This document shows, piece by piece, positions 42,083 through 51,139 of a stretch of 64,000 bases of DNA. Positions within the stretch are counted from its first letter, which is position 1; each line of letters starts with the position of its first letter. The stretch is from Acidimicrobiaceae bacterium (lineage in GTDB: Bacteria > Actinomycetota > Acidimicrobiia > Acidimicrobiales > Ilumatobacteraceae), in contig JACJWG010000002.1 of the NCBI GenBank assembly GCA_020637235.1, positions 434,001-498,000 on the forward strand. Reading direction: 5' to 3'. The notes beneath the pieces are model-generated. The model saw nothing but the letters and a program-made list of their open reading frames with translations, did no database searches and had not been told where the DNA came from. A program made the position numbers and the translations under genes.

Positions 42083-44304
42083 GAGGGCGGAAGGCTAGTG
42101 GCTGCGGCGTCGGGCGAGATCTCGGCCCCCACCGTCTCGGTCGGGGTGTCGGCCGCGGTGTCGTTCGGCCGACGTGACGACGGGTGACGCGAGGCGATCC
42201 GCGACGCCGCCTGCTTGCGCCGGTTGGTGCGGGTGTGGCGCGCCCACCAGGTGAGGACCAGCAGGGCGCCGGCGCCGCTCAGCAGCTGGCCGAGACCGGC
42301 GAGCGAGTTCACGCGTGCGGTGAGGACGATCTCGGGCGCCAACGCCACGTCCCGGTTGAGCGCAGGTGCGTACAGGCGCAGGAACACGCTCGACTTCCCG
42401 TTGCTCAGTGCCTCGGCGCGTGCGACGACGTTCGTCTCCGAGCGAGGCGGCAGTTCGATCAGTTGTTCGCCGTCGGGGAACCTGATCTTCGGCGAGCTGA
42501 GCGACACCCGCACCGTGAGCGTCGTGTCACTCGTGTTGGTGACGGTGAAGCGCAGCTTGCTGTCCTTGCCCGTCAAGGTGAACGACGACGCGGTGACGAC
42601 GATCGCGTCGCGCATCGCGGCGAAGTCGGACTCGAGGCGGGTCACGGCGTCGTCGACCTGGGCCTCGGTGAGCGCCGTCGACGGGAACACGTCGAGCGTC
42701 TCCGACCAGCGGGTGATGTCGGGCGAGTCGACCGGCAGCATGCTCGCGTAGGCCAGGACGTCGTCGGCGACGTCGTCCAGCCGTGCGAGGCGGGGGGTGA
42801 GGTCGGGCCCCGCCTCCGCCGGCAGCTCGACCTCCACCAGGCGACCGTCGTTCAGCAGGGTCGTGGTGTTCGAGACCATCGACCGCGGCTCGACGATGCG
42901 CAGCGACGGGCTCGCCAGCAGCAGTGGGGCGAGCTCGGCCATCAAGGTGGGGTCCGGGATCCCCATGTCGGGGAGCGCGAGCACCACGCCGTGCCGTTCG
43001 ACCGCGCCACCGTCGATGTCGATGTCGCGCGCCAGCACCACCAGCTCGGCGGCGATCTCGATCGCGGTGCGCTCTGGCGTGTCGGCTCCCTGCACCATCT
43101 GGTTGCCGAGGAAGTCGTCGACGATCGCCGCGTTCAGGAGGCTGCCGTCGTCGAGGGTGACCGTCACCAGTTGGGAGATGTCGGTGAATTCGAACAGGCT
43201 GCCCTCGAGATCGGCGTAGAAGTCGTACGGCATCACGAGCATCCGGGTGCCGAGGGTGCGGTGCAACGACGCCCCGGGCGAGCTCAACCGGTCGTCGACC
43301 AACGCGATCGATCGGTCGACCACCGATCCGGAGGCGAGAGCACCGAGCAGGTCCTCGCCCCGGCGCAACCACGTGCCGTACCGGTCGGCCTGATCGGCTC
43401 GAGCGGCAGCGGACGGATCGAACGGCACCCACGGTGTGGCGAGCAGGTCGCTGGCGGCCAGGGCGGGGAGCAGGGTGGTGGCGAGATCGGTGTCGGTGGC
43501 GGCGACCACGCCGAGCAGCGACGGTTCGACGAGCACCCCGCGTGGGACGACCGAGCTGGAGACCGTGGCACCCCGGGCGGCCGCAGCGGCAGGCGCGGCA
43601 TCGAGCGCCGCGAGCACCTGGTCGAGCTGGACGAGTTCGGCGACTGCGTGCTCGCCGGCCGTCACCGAGCCGTCGGACTCGATCGTGGGCAGCGCCATCT
43701 GTCGCATCACGAACGCGACCGACATCGGCCCGGACGTGCTCGGCACGGACGGCAGGCGGTTGAGGTAGGTGGTCACCTCGCCCGCAGGCCGGTCGTCGAC
43801 GCGCAGTTCGAACACGATCGGGTGGATCCCGTTCTGGGCGAGCTGCAACGCCTCGGGTGTGCGCGACAGCGATTCGGTCGGGATGCGGACGGTGATGGCC
43901 GAGCCGCCACCGTCGATCGCCGTCGTGGCGACGAGATTGGGGTCGGCGGCCTCGGGGTCGAGCGACACGTCGAAGGTGTCCTCCGTGCGGGTGAGCGAAC
44001 CGTCGAGTGCTCGGTGCATCTCGCCGCGATCGGTGACCGAGCGGTGGCTGGTGACGACGAGGACCGCGTCGGCGTCGAAGTCGGTCGGTTCGACGTCGTC
44101 GGGGAGCGCGAGGGTGACGTCGAAGGCGTCGTCGACCGCGACGTGGAAGCCCTGGTCGATCACCACCAGCTCGTCGCCGGCGAGCGCGCGGCCCGGTGAC
44201 GTCGCGCCCGCTGCCGGTGCGCCGAGCGGCGTCGTCACGAGGCCGACGGCGCCGGCGAGGCCGGCGAGCCCGAGCGCGACCGACGGAGCGTTGCGGCGGG
44301 TCAC
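42079..44304 (-). CDS. DUF6049 family secreted/membrane protein (Rv3909-like)
   Basis: A 741-residue protein with a signal peptide (basic MTRRN, hydrophobic VALGLAGLAGAVGLV, likely cleavage after AGATS or nearby), a long extracytoplasmic region with beta-rich repeats, and a C-terminal membrane helix (LAGLGQLLSGAGALLVLTWWA) followed by a basic cytoplasmic tail. The immunoglobulin-like segment just before the helix (FTVTNTSDTTLTVRVSLSSPKIRF) matches this family. The gene sits between the GNAT/CCA region and the sigma/trx region, as Rv3909 does upstream of mviN-sigM. Its function is unknown but it is envelope-linked. The GTG start overlaps the GNAT stop. Confidence 0.85.
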   Translation of the reverse strand: MTRRNAPSVALGLAGLAGAVGLVTTPLGAPAAGATSPGRALAGDELVVIDQGFHVAVDDAFDVTLALPDDVEPTDFDADAVLVVTSHRSVTDRGEMHRALDGSLTRTEDTFDVSLDPEAADPNLVATTAIDGGGSAITVRIPTESLSRTPEALQLAQNGIHPIVFELRVDDRPAGEVTTYLNRLPSVPSTSGPMSVAFVMRQMALPTIESDGSVTAGEHAVAELVQLDQVLAALDAAPAAAAARGATVSSSVVPRGVLVEPSLLGVVAATDTDLATTLLPALAASDLLATPWVPFDPSAAARADQADRYGTWLRRGEDLLGALASGSVVDRSIALVDDRLSSPGASLHRTLGTRMLVMPYDFYADLEGSLFEFTDISQLVTVTLDDGSLLNAAIVDDFLGNQMVQGADTPERTAIEIAAELVVLARDIDIDGGAVERHGVVLALPDMGIPDPTLMAELAPLLLASPSLRIVEPRSMVSNTTTLLNDGRLVEVELPAEAGPDLTPRLARLDDVADDVLAYASMLPVDSPDITRWSETLDVFPSTALTEAQVDDAVTRLESDFAAMRDAIVVTASSFTLTGKDSKLRFTVTNTSDTTLTVRVSLSSPKIRFPDGEQLIELPPRSETNVVARAEALSNGKSSVFLRLYAPALNRDVALAPEIVLTARVNSLAGLGQLLSGAGALLVLTWWARHTRTNRRKQAASRIASRHPSSRRPNDTAADTPTETVGAEISPDAAATSLPPS

Positions 44305-44936
44305 GCGACGATCGCCCCTTCGTAGACCCGGAGCCGTTCGGGCAGCTCCGTGAAGCCGTGACGCCGGTACAGCTCGAGTGCCGCCTCGTTCTCCACGTGG
44401 GTGTTGACGAATGCGCGCCGCACTCGGGAGCGCCGCATCCATCGCAGCCCGTCCACCAGCAGCGAGGTCGCGACGCCCTGGCGGTGCGAGGCCGGATGGA
44501 CGGCGAGGCGCTGCACGTAGCCGACACGCGCGGCCCGACCCGTGATCAGGAAGCCGGTCGGGCGCCCGCCGACGCGTACCACCCGGGCGCGGTGCGTCGG
44601 CGTGGCCTGACGGATGTCGGCCAGCATCGTGGCGTCGAGGGCCCAGGTGTCCCCGAACGCCGACCGGTCGATCTCGGCGGCGAGCGCCAGGTCGTCGACA
44701 CGCAGGCGATGGGTGCGGTGCGCGGTCGGTGCGATCACGAACGGTGCCACTGCGTCGAGCAGCGCCAACTCCTGCACGAGTCGGAGTCCGGCTCGCTCCA
44801 CCTGTGCGGCCTGCCGCGGCGCGAGCGCACCGGTGCGCACCGCGGCGAAGCCGTGGTCGCCGAGCGCCCGCATCCACACCCGCCAGTGTTCGGGAGTGGG
44901 GATCGCCGTGCCGTCGAGCACCACGATCTGCGCCAT
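44301..44936 (-). CDS. GNAT family N-acetyltransferase
   Basis: A 211-residue protein whose C-terminal half is a GNAT domain: VGYVQRLAVHPASHRQGVATSLLVDGLRWMRR contains the acetyl-CoA pyrophosphate loop (R/Q-x-x-G-V/A), and NEAALELYRRHGF is motif B. The N-terminal half may be a degenerate second GNAT domain. ATG 44936 has a GGGGGA stretch 7 nt upstream; upstream in-frame codons are low-complexity. It is the first gene of the DUF6049-DegV operon, divergent from the deacetylase gene. The substrate is unknown. Confidence 0.8.
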   Translation of the reverse strand: MAQIVVLDGTAIPTPEHWRVWMRALGDHGFAAVRTGALAPRQAAQVERAGLRLVQELALLDAVAPFVIAPTAHRTHRLRVDDLALAAEIDRSAFGDTWALDATMLADIRQATPTHRARVVRVGGRPTGFLITGRAARVGYVQRLAVHPASHRQGVATSLLVDGLRWMRRSRVRRAFVNTHVENEAALELYRRHGFTELPERLRVYEGAIVA

Positions 44937-45154
44937 GGTCGGGTCCCCCGGGCACGGATGGGCGCGAGCGGGGGTCGGCGCGCCGCGCAGCGAGATGCTC
45001 GGCGGCGGCGTCGTCGGGAGCGACACCCCCGACGACGTCACGCGGCCGGACGCGGCGGCCGGCGAGGCCGGCGACGGCGTCGTCGCGGCGGATGCCGACG
45101 ACCGGGACGATCGGAGCACGGAGCGCATTCCTCCAGGACGGTAGCGTCGGTGAC

Positions 45155-46180
45155 GTGTCCGTGCTGTTCAGTACTCATGCGGCGTATCTCGAGCACCTGG
45201 CCGGACCGCGCCACCCCGAGCGACCCGAACGCCTGCAGGCGGTGCTGTCCGGCATCCGTCGTCACGCCTCGGCCGACGCGCTGATCCCGCTCGAGCCGAT
45301 CGCCGCCGCCCGGACCGACCTCGAACGGGTGCACCCGAAGGCGTACCTCGACCGCATCGAGCACATCTGCGACGCCGGTGGCGGTCGCCTCGACCCCGAC
45401 ACGTACGCCTCGCCGGGCACCTGGCGCGCTGCCGCGCTGGCGGCCGGCGCCGGACTGACGGCGGCCGAGGCGTTGCGACGCGGCGAGGGCGACGCCGCGT
45501 TCTGCGCCGTGCGGCCGCCCGGCCACCACGCGAACCAGACCGAATCGATGGGCTTCTGCCTGATCTCGAACGTCGCGGTGCTGGCTGCATCGCTCGCCGA
45601 CCAGGGCGAGCGGGTGCTGATCCTCGACTACGACGCCCACCACGGCAACGGCACCCAGGACGTCTTCTACCACGATCCACGGGTGCTGTTCGTGAGTCTC
45701 CACCAGTGGCCGCTCTATCCGGGGACGGGTCGCCACAGCGAGGTCGGTGCCGGCACGGCGGAGGGGTTCACCATGAACGTGCCGTTGCCGCCCGGCACCA
45801 CGGGCGACGTGTACCTCCGTGCGTTCGACGAGCTGATCTCGCCACGGGTCGACGCGTTCCAGCCCACGTGGCTCCTGATCTCGGCCGGGTTCGACGCCCA
45901 CCGGTTCGATCCGATCACCGAGCTCGGGCTCACGTCGGGCGACTACATCGCGCTCACGAAGCGTGCGCTCGAGTGGGTACCAGCCGGTCGCCGGATCGTG
46001 ATGCTCGAGGGCGGATACGACCTCGATGCGCTCGCCTGGTGTGCGGCCGGCGTGGTGAGTGTGCTGGCGGGGGAGGATCCGGAGCCGGTCGACTTCACCG
46101 AGCAGGAGACGTCCGGCGGCCCGGGGCATCGCCAACTCGACGCCATCTCGGCGTTCTGGCACGACCGCCAGTTCGGGTGA
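45155..46180 (+). CDS. histone deacetylase-family (AcuC-like) deacetylase
   Basis: A 341-residue zinc deacetylase of the HDAC/AcuC/acetylpolyamine amidohydrolase superfamily. Catalytic signatures are present: RPPGHHANQTESMGFCLISN (the paired active-site histidines), DYDAHHGNGTQDVFY (zinc ligands D and H) and SAGFDAH (third zinc ligand), then LEGGYDLDAL. It should remove acetyl groups from protein lysines, polyamines or small molecules. It lies next to a divergent GNAT acetyltransferase, which may be coincidental. TAGCGT is 7 nt before the GTG start, with no Shine-Dalgarno. Confidence 0.92.
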   Translation: MSVLFSTHAAYLEHLAGPRHPERPERLQAVLSGIRRHASADALIPLEPIAAARTDLERVHPKAYLDRIEHICDAGGGRLDPDTYASPGTWRAAALAAGAGLTAAEALRRGEGDAAFCAVRPPGHHANQTESMGFCLISNVAVLAASLADQGERVLILDYDAHHGNGTQDVFYHDPRVLFVSLHQWPLYPGTGRHSEVGAGTAEGFTMNVPLPPGTTGDVYLRAFDELISPRVDAFQPTWLLISAGFDAHRFDPITELGLTSGDYIALTKRALEWVPAGRRIVMLEGGYDLDALAWCAAGVVSVLAGEDPEPVDFTEQETSGGPGHRQLDAISAFWHDRQFG

Positions 46181-46202
46181 ACGGCGCCGGCGTGGCGCCA
46201 GG

Positions 46203-47606
46203 ATGGCGGGTGGGGTGAGCCCGGCGTTCGATCCCCGCACCTCGCCTCGACTCGAGGTGATGATGCGCGAGCTGCGGCCACTCGCCGAGCGGTTTGCCGC
46301 GGCCGGGCACCGGTTGTATCTGGTCGGCGGCTCCGTGCGTGACCTCGTCATCGGCGACGATCGTCCCGAGGTCGATCTCGACGCCACGACGACGGCCCAT
46401 CCGTCGGAGATCAAGCGGCTGTTGCACGGCTGGGCCGACGCGATCTGGACCCAGGGGGAGCGGTTCGGCACGATCGGCGCGATGAAGCGCGCCGGCGAAC
46501 CGCCGGCGGAACGCATCTTCGAGATCACGACCCATCGGGCAGAGGCGTACCGAGGCGACTCGCGCAAGCCCGACGTCGCGTTCTCCGACGACGTCGAGGC
46601 CGACCTGTCGCGGCGTGACTTCACGGTGAACGCGATGGCGATCGAGCTCACGTCGCCGACGCCGCGTCTCGTCGATCCCTTCGGAGGAGCCGCTGATCTG
46701 GCCGCCAAGGTGCTGCGCACGCCACTCGCACCGTCGGAGAGCTTCGCCGACGACCCGCTGCGGATGCTGCGTGCCGCACGGTTCGTCACGCGGTACGACC
46801 TCGTGCCCGTGCCGGCGCTGGTGCAGGCGGTGCGCGAGATGGGGGGTCGGGTCGAGATCGTGTCGGCCGAGCGCATCCGCGACGAACTCGACAAGCTGGT
46901 CGTCACGCCGTCGCCGTCGACCGGGTGGTCGTTCGTGCTCGACACCGGGCTCGCCGACCACGTCGTGCCGGAGGTGGCGGCGGTGGCACGCGCCGCAGCC
47001 GTCGGGGCGACGCCCGGGCACCGGGTGGTGGCCGAGGTGCCGGCGTCGTGTCGGCTCGCCCGTTGGGCGGCGGTGTTCTCGGGTGTGCCATCCGCCGCCG
47101 TGGCGAGCCGGCTGCGCGCGTTGCGGGCGTCGACGGCGGACGTCGACATGATCACCCTGCTCGTCGACGTGCACCAGCGATGGTTCATCGAACCGGCCGC
47201 CGACGCGGGCTGGACCGACGGCGAGGTGCGTCGCCTGGTGCTGGCCGCGAGCCCACGCCACCACCAGCTGCTGGACGAGCTGCTGGCACTCGCCGAAGCG
47301 ACCGCCCGGGCGGGTGATGACGACGCGAGACGCGCGCGTTTGAGCACGCTCCGTGAACGGGTAGCTCACCTCGCGAGCCGCGAGGATCTCGGGTCGCTCC
47401 GTCCCGAGTTGAGCGGCGCGGAGGTGATGCGTGCGTTGGGAGTCGGTCCGGGTCGGGACGTGGGCGCGGCGTTGGCGTTCCTCCTCGACCTCCGCCTCGA
47501 GGAGGGCCTCGTCGGCGCAGCAGCAGCAACACGACGGCTCTCGGACTGGTGGACCACCACACGCGCCGCCGACGTCGCCTCCGCCGACATCTCGATCGAC
47601 ACCTGA
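46203..47606 (+). CDS. CCA tRNA nucleotidyltransferase / poly(A) polymerase family
   Basis: A 467-residue class II nucleotidyltransferase. The head domain has LVGGSVRDLVIGDDRPEVDLDATT, with GG-x-VRD and the catalytic D-x-D. It is followed by RRDFTVNAMAIE, DPLRMLRAARF and the body helices. Because the tRNA genes in this window lack encoded CCA, a CCA-adding enzyme is needed. In mycobacteria pcnA sits at the same place beside the Rv3909-sigM region. It starts 22 nt after the deacetylase stop. Confidence 0.92.
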   Translation: MAGGVSPAFDPRTSPRLEVMMRELRPLAERFAAAGHRLYLVGGSVRDLVIGDDRPEVDLDATTTAHPSEIKRLLHGWADAIWTQGERFGTIGAMKRAGEPPAERIFEITTHRAEAYRGDSRKPDVAFSDDVEADLSRRDFTVNAMAIELTSPTPRLVDPFGGAADLAAKVLRTPLAPSESFADDPLRMLRAARFVTRYDLVPVPALVQAVREMGGRVEIVSAERIRDELDKLVVTPSPSTGWSFVLDTGLADHVVPEVAAVARAAAVGATPGHRVVAEVPASCRLARWAAVFSGVPSAAVASRLRALRASTADVDMITLLVDVHQRWFIEPAADAGWTDGEVRRLVLAASPRHHQLLDELLALAEATARAGDDDARRARLSTLRERVAHLASREDLGSLRPELSGAEVMRALGVGPGRDVGAALAFLLDLRLEEGLVGAAAATRRLSDWWTTTRAADVASADISIDT

Positions 47607-47673
47607 CCCGGGCACCGCCCCGGACGCCGCGACTCGGACGGCCGCCGATCCGCCGGGGCCCGGCGCTGCGTCG

Positions 47674-49335
47674 TTGCCGCCCGAGTGGTGCGCCGCCGTG
47701 TTCCGGGACGCGCCGGTGGGGATGTTGGTCGTCGACGTCTCGACGGGCACGATCCTCGCCGCCAACGGCGTGCTGATCCGGCTGGCGGGGCAGCCCGGCG
47801 ACCGTCTCGTCGGCCGTCGCGCAGCCGATCTGGTGCACGCCGACGATCGTTCGCGTCACCTGGCGATCGTGAGCCGGGTCGCGTCCGGTCTCCCGGCCGA
47901 CGTGGTGGTCGAGCAACGGCTCGTGCGCACGGACGGGCGTGTCGTGTGGACGCGGTGGTCGATGGCCGTCGCCGCCACTCGGCGTGATCCGGTGCTCGTC
48001 GCACACGTGCAGGACGTCACGGCCGAGCGTCGTCGTGCCGAGGCGCTGCGCTGGGCAGCCACCCACGACGAGCTCACCCGGCTGCCCAACCGGGCACAGC
48101 TCACCGCGGAGCTGACCGCTCGTCTGGCGGCCCGGCGGCCAGGGACCGGCGTGATGTTCCTCGATCTCGACCACTTCAAGGTGGTGAACGACTCACTCGG
48201 CCATGCCGCCGGTGACCGGTTGCTGCGGGTGGTGACGCGGCGTCTGTGCGAGGTGCTCGGTGAGCGCGACGTCCTCGGTCGCTTCGGCGGCGACGAGTTC
48301 GTCGCGCTGCTCTCCGACCATGACGGTGACCGTCCGGCGCGCGCCGTCGCCGAGCGGCTGCGCCACGCGATCAGCCGCCCGGTGGTCGTCGACGGCGTGG
48401 AGTTGGTCGTCACCGCGAGCATCGGCATCGCCATGGCCGGGCGCGACGACGTCGCCGCCAGCGACCTGCTCCGCGACGCCGACGCCGCGATGTATCGGGC
48501 GAAGGCCGCCGGGCGCGACCGGGTCGAGGTGTTCCTGCCATCCGTCCACCGCGCCTCGGTCGCCACGTTGCGCACGACGAACGAACTCCGGCGCGGGATC
48601 GAACGCGACGAGCTGGTGCCGTACTTCCAGCCGATCCTCGACCTGCCGAGCGGTCGGCTCGCGGGGTTCGAGGTGCTGGCCCGCTGGCGCCATCCCGAGC
48701 GGGGGCTCCTCGGCGCCGAGCAGTTCGTGCCGACGGCCGAGGAGGCGGGGATCATCGGCGACGTCGACGCCGCCATCCTGCGTGCCTCGGTCGCACAGCT
48801 CGGCCGCTGGCGGTCCGGGGTCCCGGCGTTCCACGACCTCACGATCGCGGTGAACGTGAGCAGCCGGCAGCTGCTCGACCCGCGTTTCGTCGACGTGGTC
48901 CGCCGCACCCTGGCCGCCGCCGAGGTGCCGTCGGACGCGCTGTGGCTCGAGCTCACCGAGACCACGCTGATGGCCGACGTGACGACGACGTCCAACGCGC
49001 TGCGGCGACTGCGTGAGGCCGGAGTGCACATCGCCGTCGACGACTTCGGCACCGGGTACTCGTCGCTCAGCTACCTGAAGCGCTTCCCCGTGGAAGCGAT
49101 CAAGGTGGATCGATCCTTCGTCGGCGGACTCGGTGTCGACGACGAGGACACCACGATCGTCGACGCCGTCATCCGGCTCGGTCACTCGCTCGGGCTGCAC
49201 GTCGTGTCGGAGGGGGTGGAGACCGACGATCAGCTGGGTCGCCTCCAGGCGATGGGCTGCGACCGGGCCCAGGGGTTCCTGTTCGGGCGCCCACGACCCG
49301 CCGAGATCGTCGAAGCCGACTGGGCGCTCGTCTGA
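47674..49335 (+). CDS. PAS-GGDEF-EAL cyclic-di-GMP enzyme
   Basis: A ~553-residue protein. A PAS domain (WCAAVFRDAPVGMLVVDVSTGTILAAN) is followed by a GGDEF domain with the intact motif RFGGDEFVALL and then an EAL domain (FEVLARWRHPERG, NVSSRQLLDPRF, LELTETTLM, DDFGTGYSSLSYLKRFPVEAIKVDRSFV, SEGVETDDQL). Both active sites look complete, so it may both make and break c-di-GMP. There is no membrane helix. The start is uncertain: TTG 47674 just precedes the PAS domain, but the frame is open back to 47431, overlapping the CCA gene. Confidence 0.88.
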   Translation: MPPEWCAAVFRDAPVGMLVVDVSTGTILAANGVLIRLAGQPGDRLVGRRAADLVHADDRSRHLAIVSRVASGLPADVVVEQRLVRTDGRVVWTRWSMAVAATRRDPVLVAHVQDVTAERRRAEALRWAATHDELTRLPNRAQLTAELTARLAARRPGTGVMFLDLDHFKVVNDSLGHAAGDRLLRVVTRRLCEVLGERDVLGRFGGDEFVALLSDHDGDRPARAVAERLRHAISRPVVVDGVELVVTASIGIAMAGRDDVAASDLLRDADAAMYRAKAAGRDRVEVFLPSVHRASVATLRTTNELRRGIERDELVPYFQPILDLPSGRLAGFEVLARWRHPERGLLGAEQFVPTAEEAGIIGDVDAAILRASVAQLGRWRSGVPAFHDLTIAVNVSSRQLLDPRFVDVVRRTLAAAEVPSDALWLELTETTLMADVTTTSNALRRLREAGVHIAVDDFGTGYSSLSYLKRFPVEAIKVDRSFVGGLGVDDEDTTIVDAVIRLGHSLGLHVVSEGVETDDQLGRLQAMGCDRAQGFLFGRPRPAEIVEADWALV

Positions 49336-49358
49336 GCCGCGCCGGCGCCGCGCGGGAG

Positions 49359-49973
49359 TCAGACCCCGAGCTTGCGCGCCCGCAGCAGCAGCACGGCGGG
49401 CACGAGCGTGTCGCGTCCGCCGAGTGGCGCCAACTCGTGGATGACGTCGATCCGGAAGTTGCTGCGCTCGAAGCTCATGAACAGCTCGCCGAGGGAACGC
49501 ACTGTCGAGCCGTAGCGCCGCTGAGGGGCGTCGATCCCGGCGTCGAACATCGCCGCCACCGGATGGGTGAGCGACACGACGAACGTCGCGTCGGGCTTCA
49601 GGATCCGGTGCACCTGGCGCAGCAACCGTGGCAGATCGTCGACATCGTCGAGGGTCTGCGTCGCGACCGCGAGGTCGACCGACGCGCTCGTGACGAAACC
49701 CAGGTCGGCGAGCTCGCCGGTGTGGCACTCGACGCGCACCTCGGCCGACTCCGCCTGCTGGCGCAGCTCGGCGATCCGCTCGGCGCTCGGGTCGACCGCG
49801 ATCGCCTTCGCGCCGGCGGCGGCCAACGTGACCGCGTTGGGGCGGGTACCGGACGGCACCGCGGCGATGCCGAGCTCGATCGCCCGCCTCCCGGCGACGG
49901 TGCCGCAGAGACGGAACTCGCCGTCGTCGGCGACGCCTGGGCCGTACCACACGCTCGAACCACTGTTGGACAT
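49359..49973 (-). CDS. class I SAM-dependent methyltransferase
   Basis: A 204-residue methyltransferase-like protein. The motif I region reads AIELGIAAVPSGTRPNAVTLAAAGAKAIAVDPS, where the usual glycine-rich loop G-x-G-x-G is altered (GIAAVPSG). Motif IV is TQTLDDVDDLPRLLRQVHRILKPDATFVVSL. It resembles bacterial Methyltransf_11 proteins. It is convergent with the GGDEF/EAL gene and divergent from the DUF5318 gene. The substrate is unknown. Confidence 0.78.
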   Translation of the reverse strand: MSNSGSSVWYGPGVADDGEFRLCGTVAGRRAIELGIAAVPSGTRPNAVTLAAAGAKAIAVDPSAERIAELRQQAESAEVRVECHTGELADLGFVTSASVDLAVATQTLDDVDDLPRLLRQVHRILKPDATFVVSLTHPVAAMFDAGIDAPQRRYGSTVRSLGELFMSFERSNFRIDVIHELAPLGGRDTLVPAVLLLRARKLGV

Positions 49974-50074
49974 GGCGAACAGTGTGACCGATGCGCACGA
50001 CATCGCCGTGGACCGGGTGGGATCGACCGCGCCCAACCGACCGTGGTGCGCCGTCGTCGATAGCCTGTGATGTC

Positions 50075-50491
50075 ATGTCGTCGACCGGTGGGTTCTCCGC
50101 AGGTGCCCTGCGCGGTGGCGGACGGGGTGTGGTCGACCACCGTCTGGCTCGACGGCACCTCGTGAACGAGTTCCGTCGTGGCCGGCTCCGTCAGGACCAG
50201 GTCTGCGACGCGCACCCCGAACTCATCCGCGCCGCTCGCAATCTCGGCACCGAGAGCCGGGCGACCTGCCCGATCTGCGAGCAGGCGAAGCTCCGTCTCG
50301 TCACCTACGTGTTCGGCGCTCGCCTCCCGGCGCACGGACGGTGCGTGTCGACGGCCAAGGAGATGTCAGCGCTCAACGCACGTTCCGACGACCTGACGGC
50401 GTACGTGGTCGAGGCGTGCGTCGAGTGCCGCTGGCACCACCTGCTCCGGGTGCTCCCGGTCGGCCGCGGCTCGGCGCGCCGCACCGGCTGA
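50075..50491 (+). CDS. DUF5318 family protein
   Basis: A 138-residue actinobacterial protein with two cysteine pairs (CPICEQ and the CVECRW segment) that likely bind one zinc. The middle HGRCVSTAKEMSAL region is also typical of the family. In mycobacteria its homologue (Rv0049) sits immediately before ponA1, followed by rpsF-ssb-rpsR-rplI-dnaB. The same neighbourhood is seen here, but no ponA gene is present. TAGCCT is 8 nt before the ATG, with no Shine-Dalgarno. Confidence 0.8.
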   Translation: MSSTGGFSAGALRGGGRGVVDHRLARRHLVNEFRRGRLRQDQVCDAHPELIRAARNLGTESRATCPICEQAKLRLVTYVFGARLPAHGRCVSTAKEMSALNARSDDLTAYVVEACVECRWHHLLRVLPVGRGSARRTG

Positions 50492-50502
50492 CGAGGAACC
50501 GG

Positions 50503-51081
50503 TCAGAACGGGCTCAGCCCGAGCCGGTTGCGCACGGCGATCGCCTCGCCGACGTGGGCCTGCCCATGGCCGAGGATCGGCCACTGCACGAACCAGTCGA
50601 CGGTGTGACCCGACCACATGCCGAACAGCCAGTCGAGTTCGCCCGGGTCGAGCAGGGCCCTGGTCTGCAGTCGCCGGGGCGTGTCGGGCACGACGGCCAT
50701 CGCCATCAGCGACAACCGCTGCAACCACCGCTCGGTGGCATCGAAGGTGGCCGTCGCATAGGCGCCGAGGGCGATGAGATCGAGCGAACCGGTCACCGTC
50801 GGGTCCTCGCGCTCGCCGAGCCCGGCCGCGGCGCGCCGCTCGTCGTCGGCGAGGCCGAGTGCGTCGGCGTGGGTGGCGAACAGGGGCGCCTTGTTGCGGA
50901 TGACCGTCGTGAGCGCGAGATCTTGGTGACGGCACAGGTGCAGCACCAGCCAGGCGATGCTCGAGCCGCCACCGTCGGCCTGTTCGGTCCATCGGTCGTG
51001 CGGCACCAGGTCGACCACCCCGCCGACGAGGCGCCGGCGCAGGTCGCGGTGGGCATCGAGGAGCCAGGCCTGCAGATCCAT
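50503..51081 (-). CDS. DinB-like / mycothiol-dependent enzyme family protein
   Basis: A 192-residue four-helix-bundle protein of the DinB/MDMPI type. Candidate metal-binding histidines are in WLVLHLCRHQDLAL (~residues 44-57) and GHTVDWFVQWPILGHGQAH (~152-170). Such proteins act as thiol-dependent isomerases or transferases with mycothiol or bacillithiol. It is convergent with the DUF5318 gene and divergent from the rhodanese lipoprotein. The substrate is unknown. Confidence 0.72.
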   Translation of the reverse strand: MDLQAWLLDAHRDLRRRLVGGVVDLVPHDRWTEQADGGGSSIAWLVLHLCRHQDLALTTVIRNKAPLFATHADALGLADDERRAAAGLGEREDPTVTGSLDLIALGAYATATFDATERWLQRLSLMAMAVVPDTPRRLQTRALLDPGELDWLFGMWSGHTVDWFVQWPILGHGQAHVGEAIAVRNRLGLSPF

Positions 51082-51121
51082 CGCCGACGACGGTATCGCG
51101 CCCGGCCGTCGCGTGGCGCCC

Positions 51122-51139
51122 GATACCCTGCGGGGTATC
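51122..51139. promoter_or_regulatory. CsoR/CstR-type operator before the rhodanese gene
   Basis: GATACCC-TGCG-GGGTATC is a perfect 7-bp inverted repeat with a 4-bp spacer, ending at the base before the ATG. The core ATACCC-N4-GGGTAT matches operators of the CsoR/RcnR/CstR repressor family. A TACCCT hexamer inside it (51124-51129) could be the -10 box, so a bound repressor would block transcription. Confidence 0.65.

Noticed and set aside
44937..45128. N-terminal extension of the GNAT protein
   Set aside because: Ser/Pro/Ala low-complexity sequence across a divergent promoter region, while ATG 44936 starts the protein sensibly.
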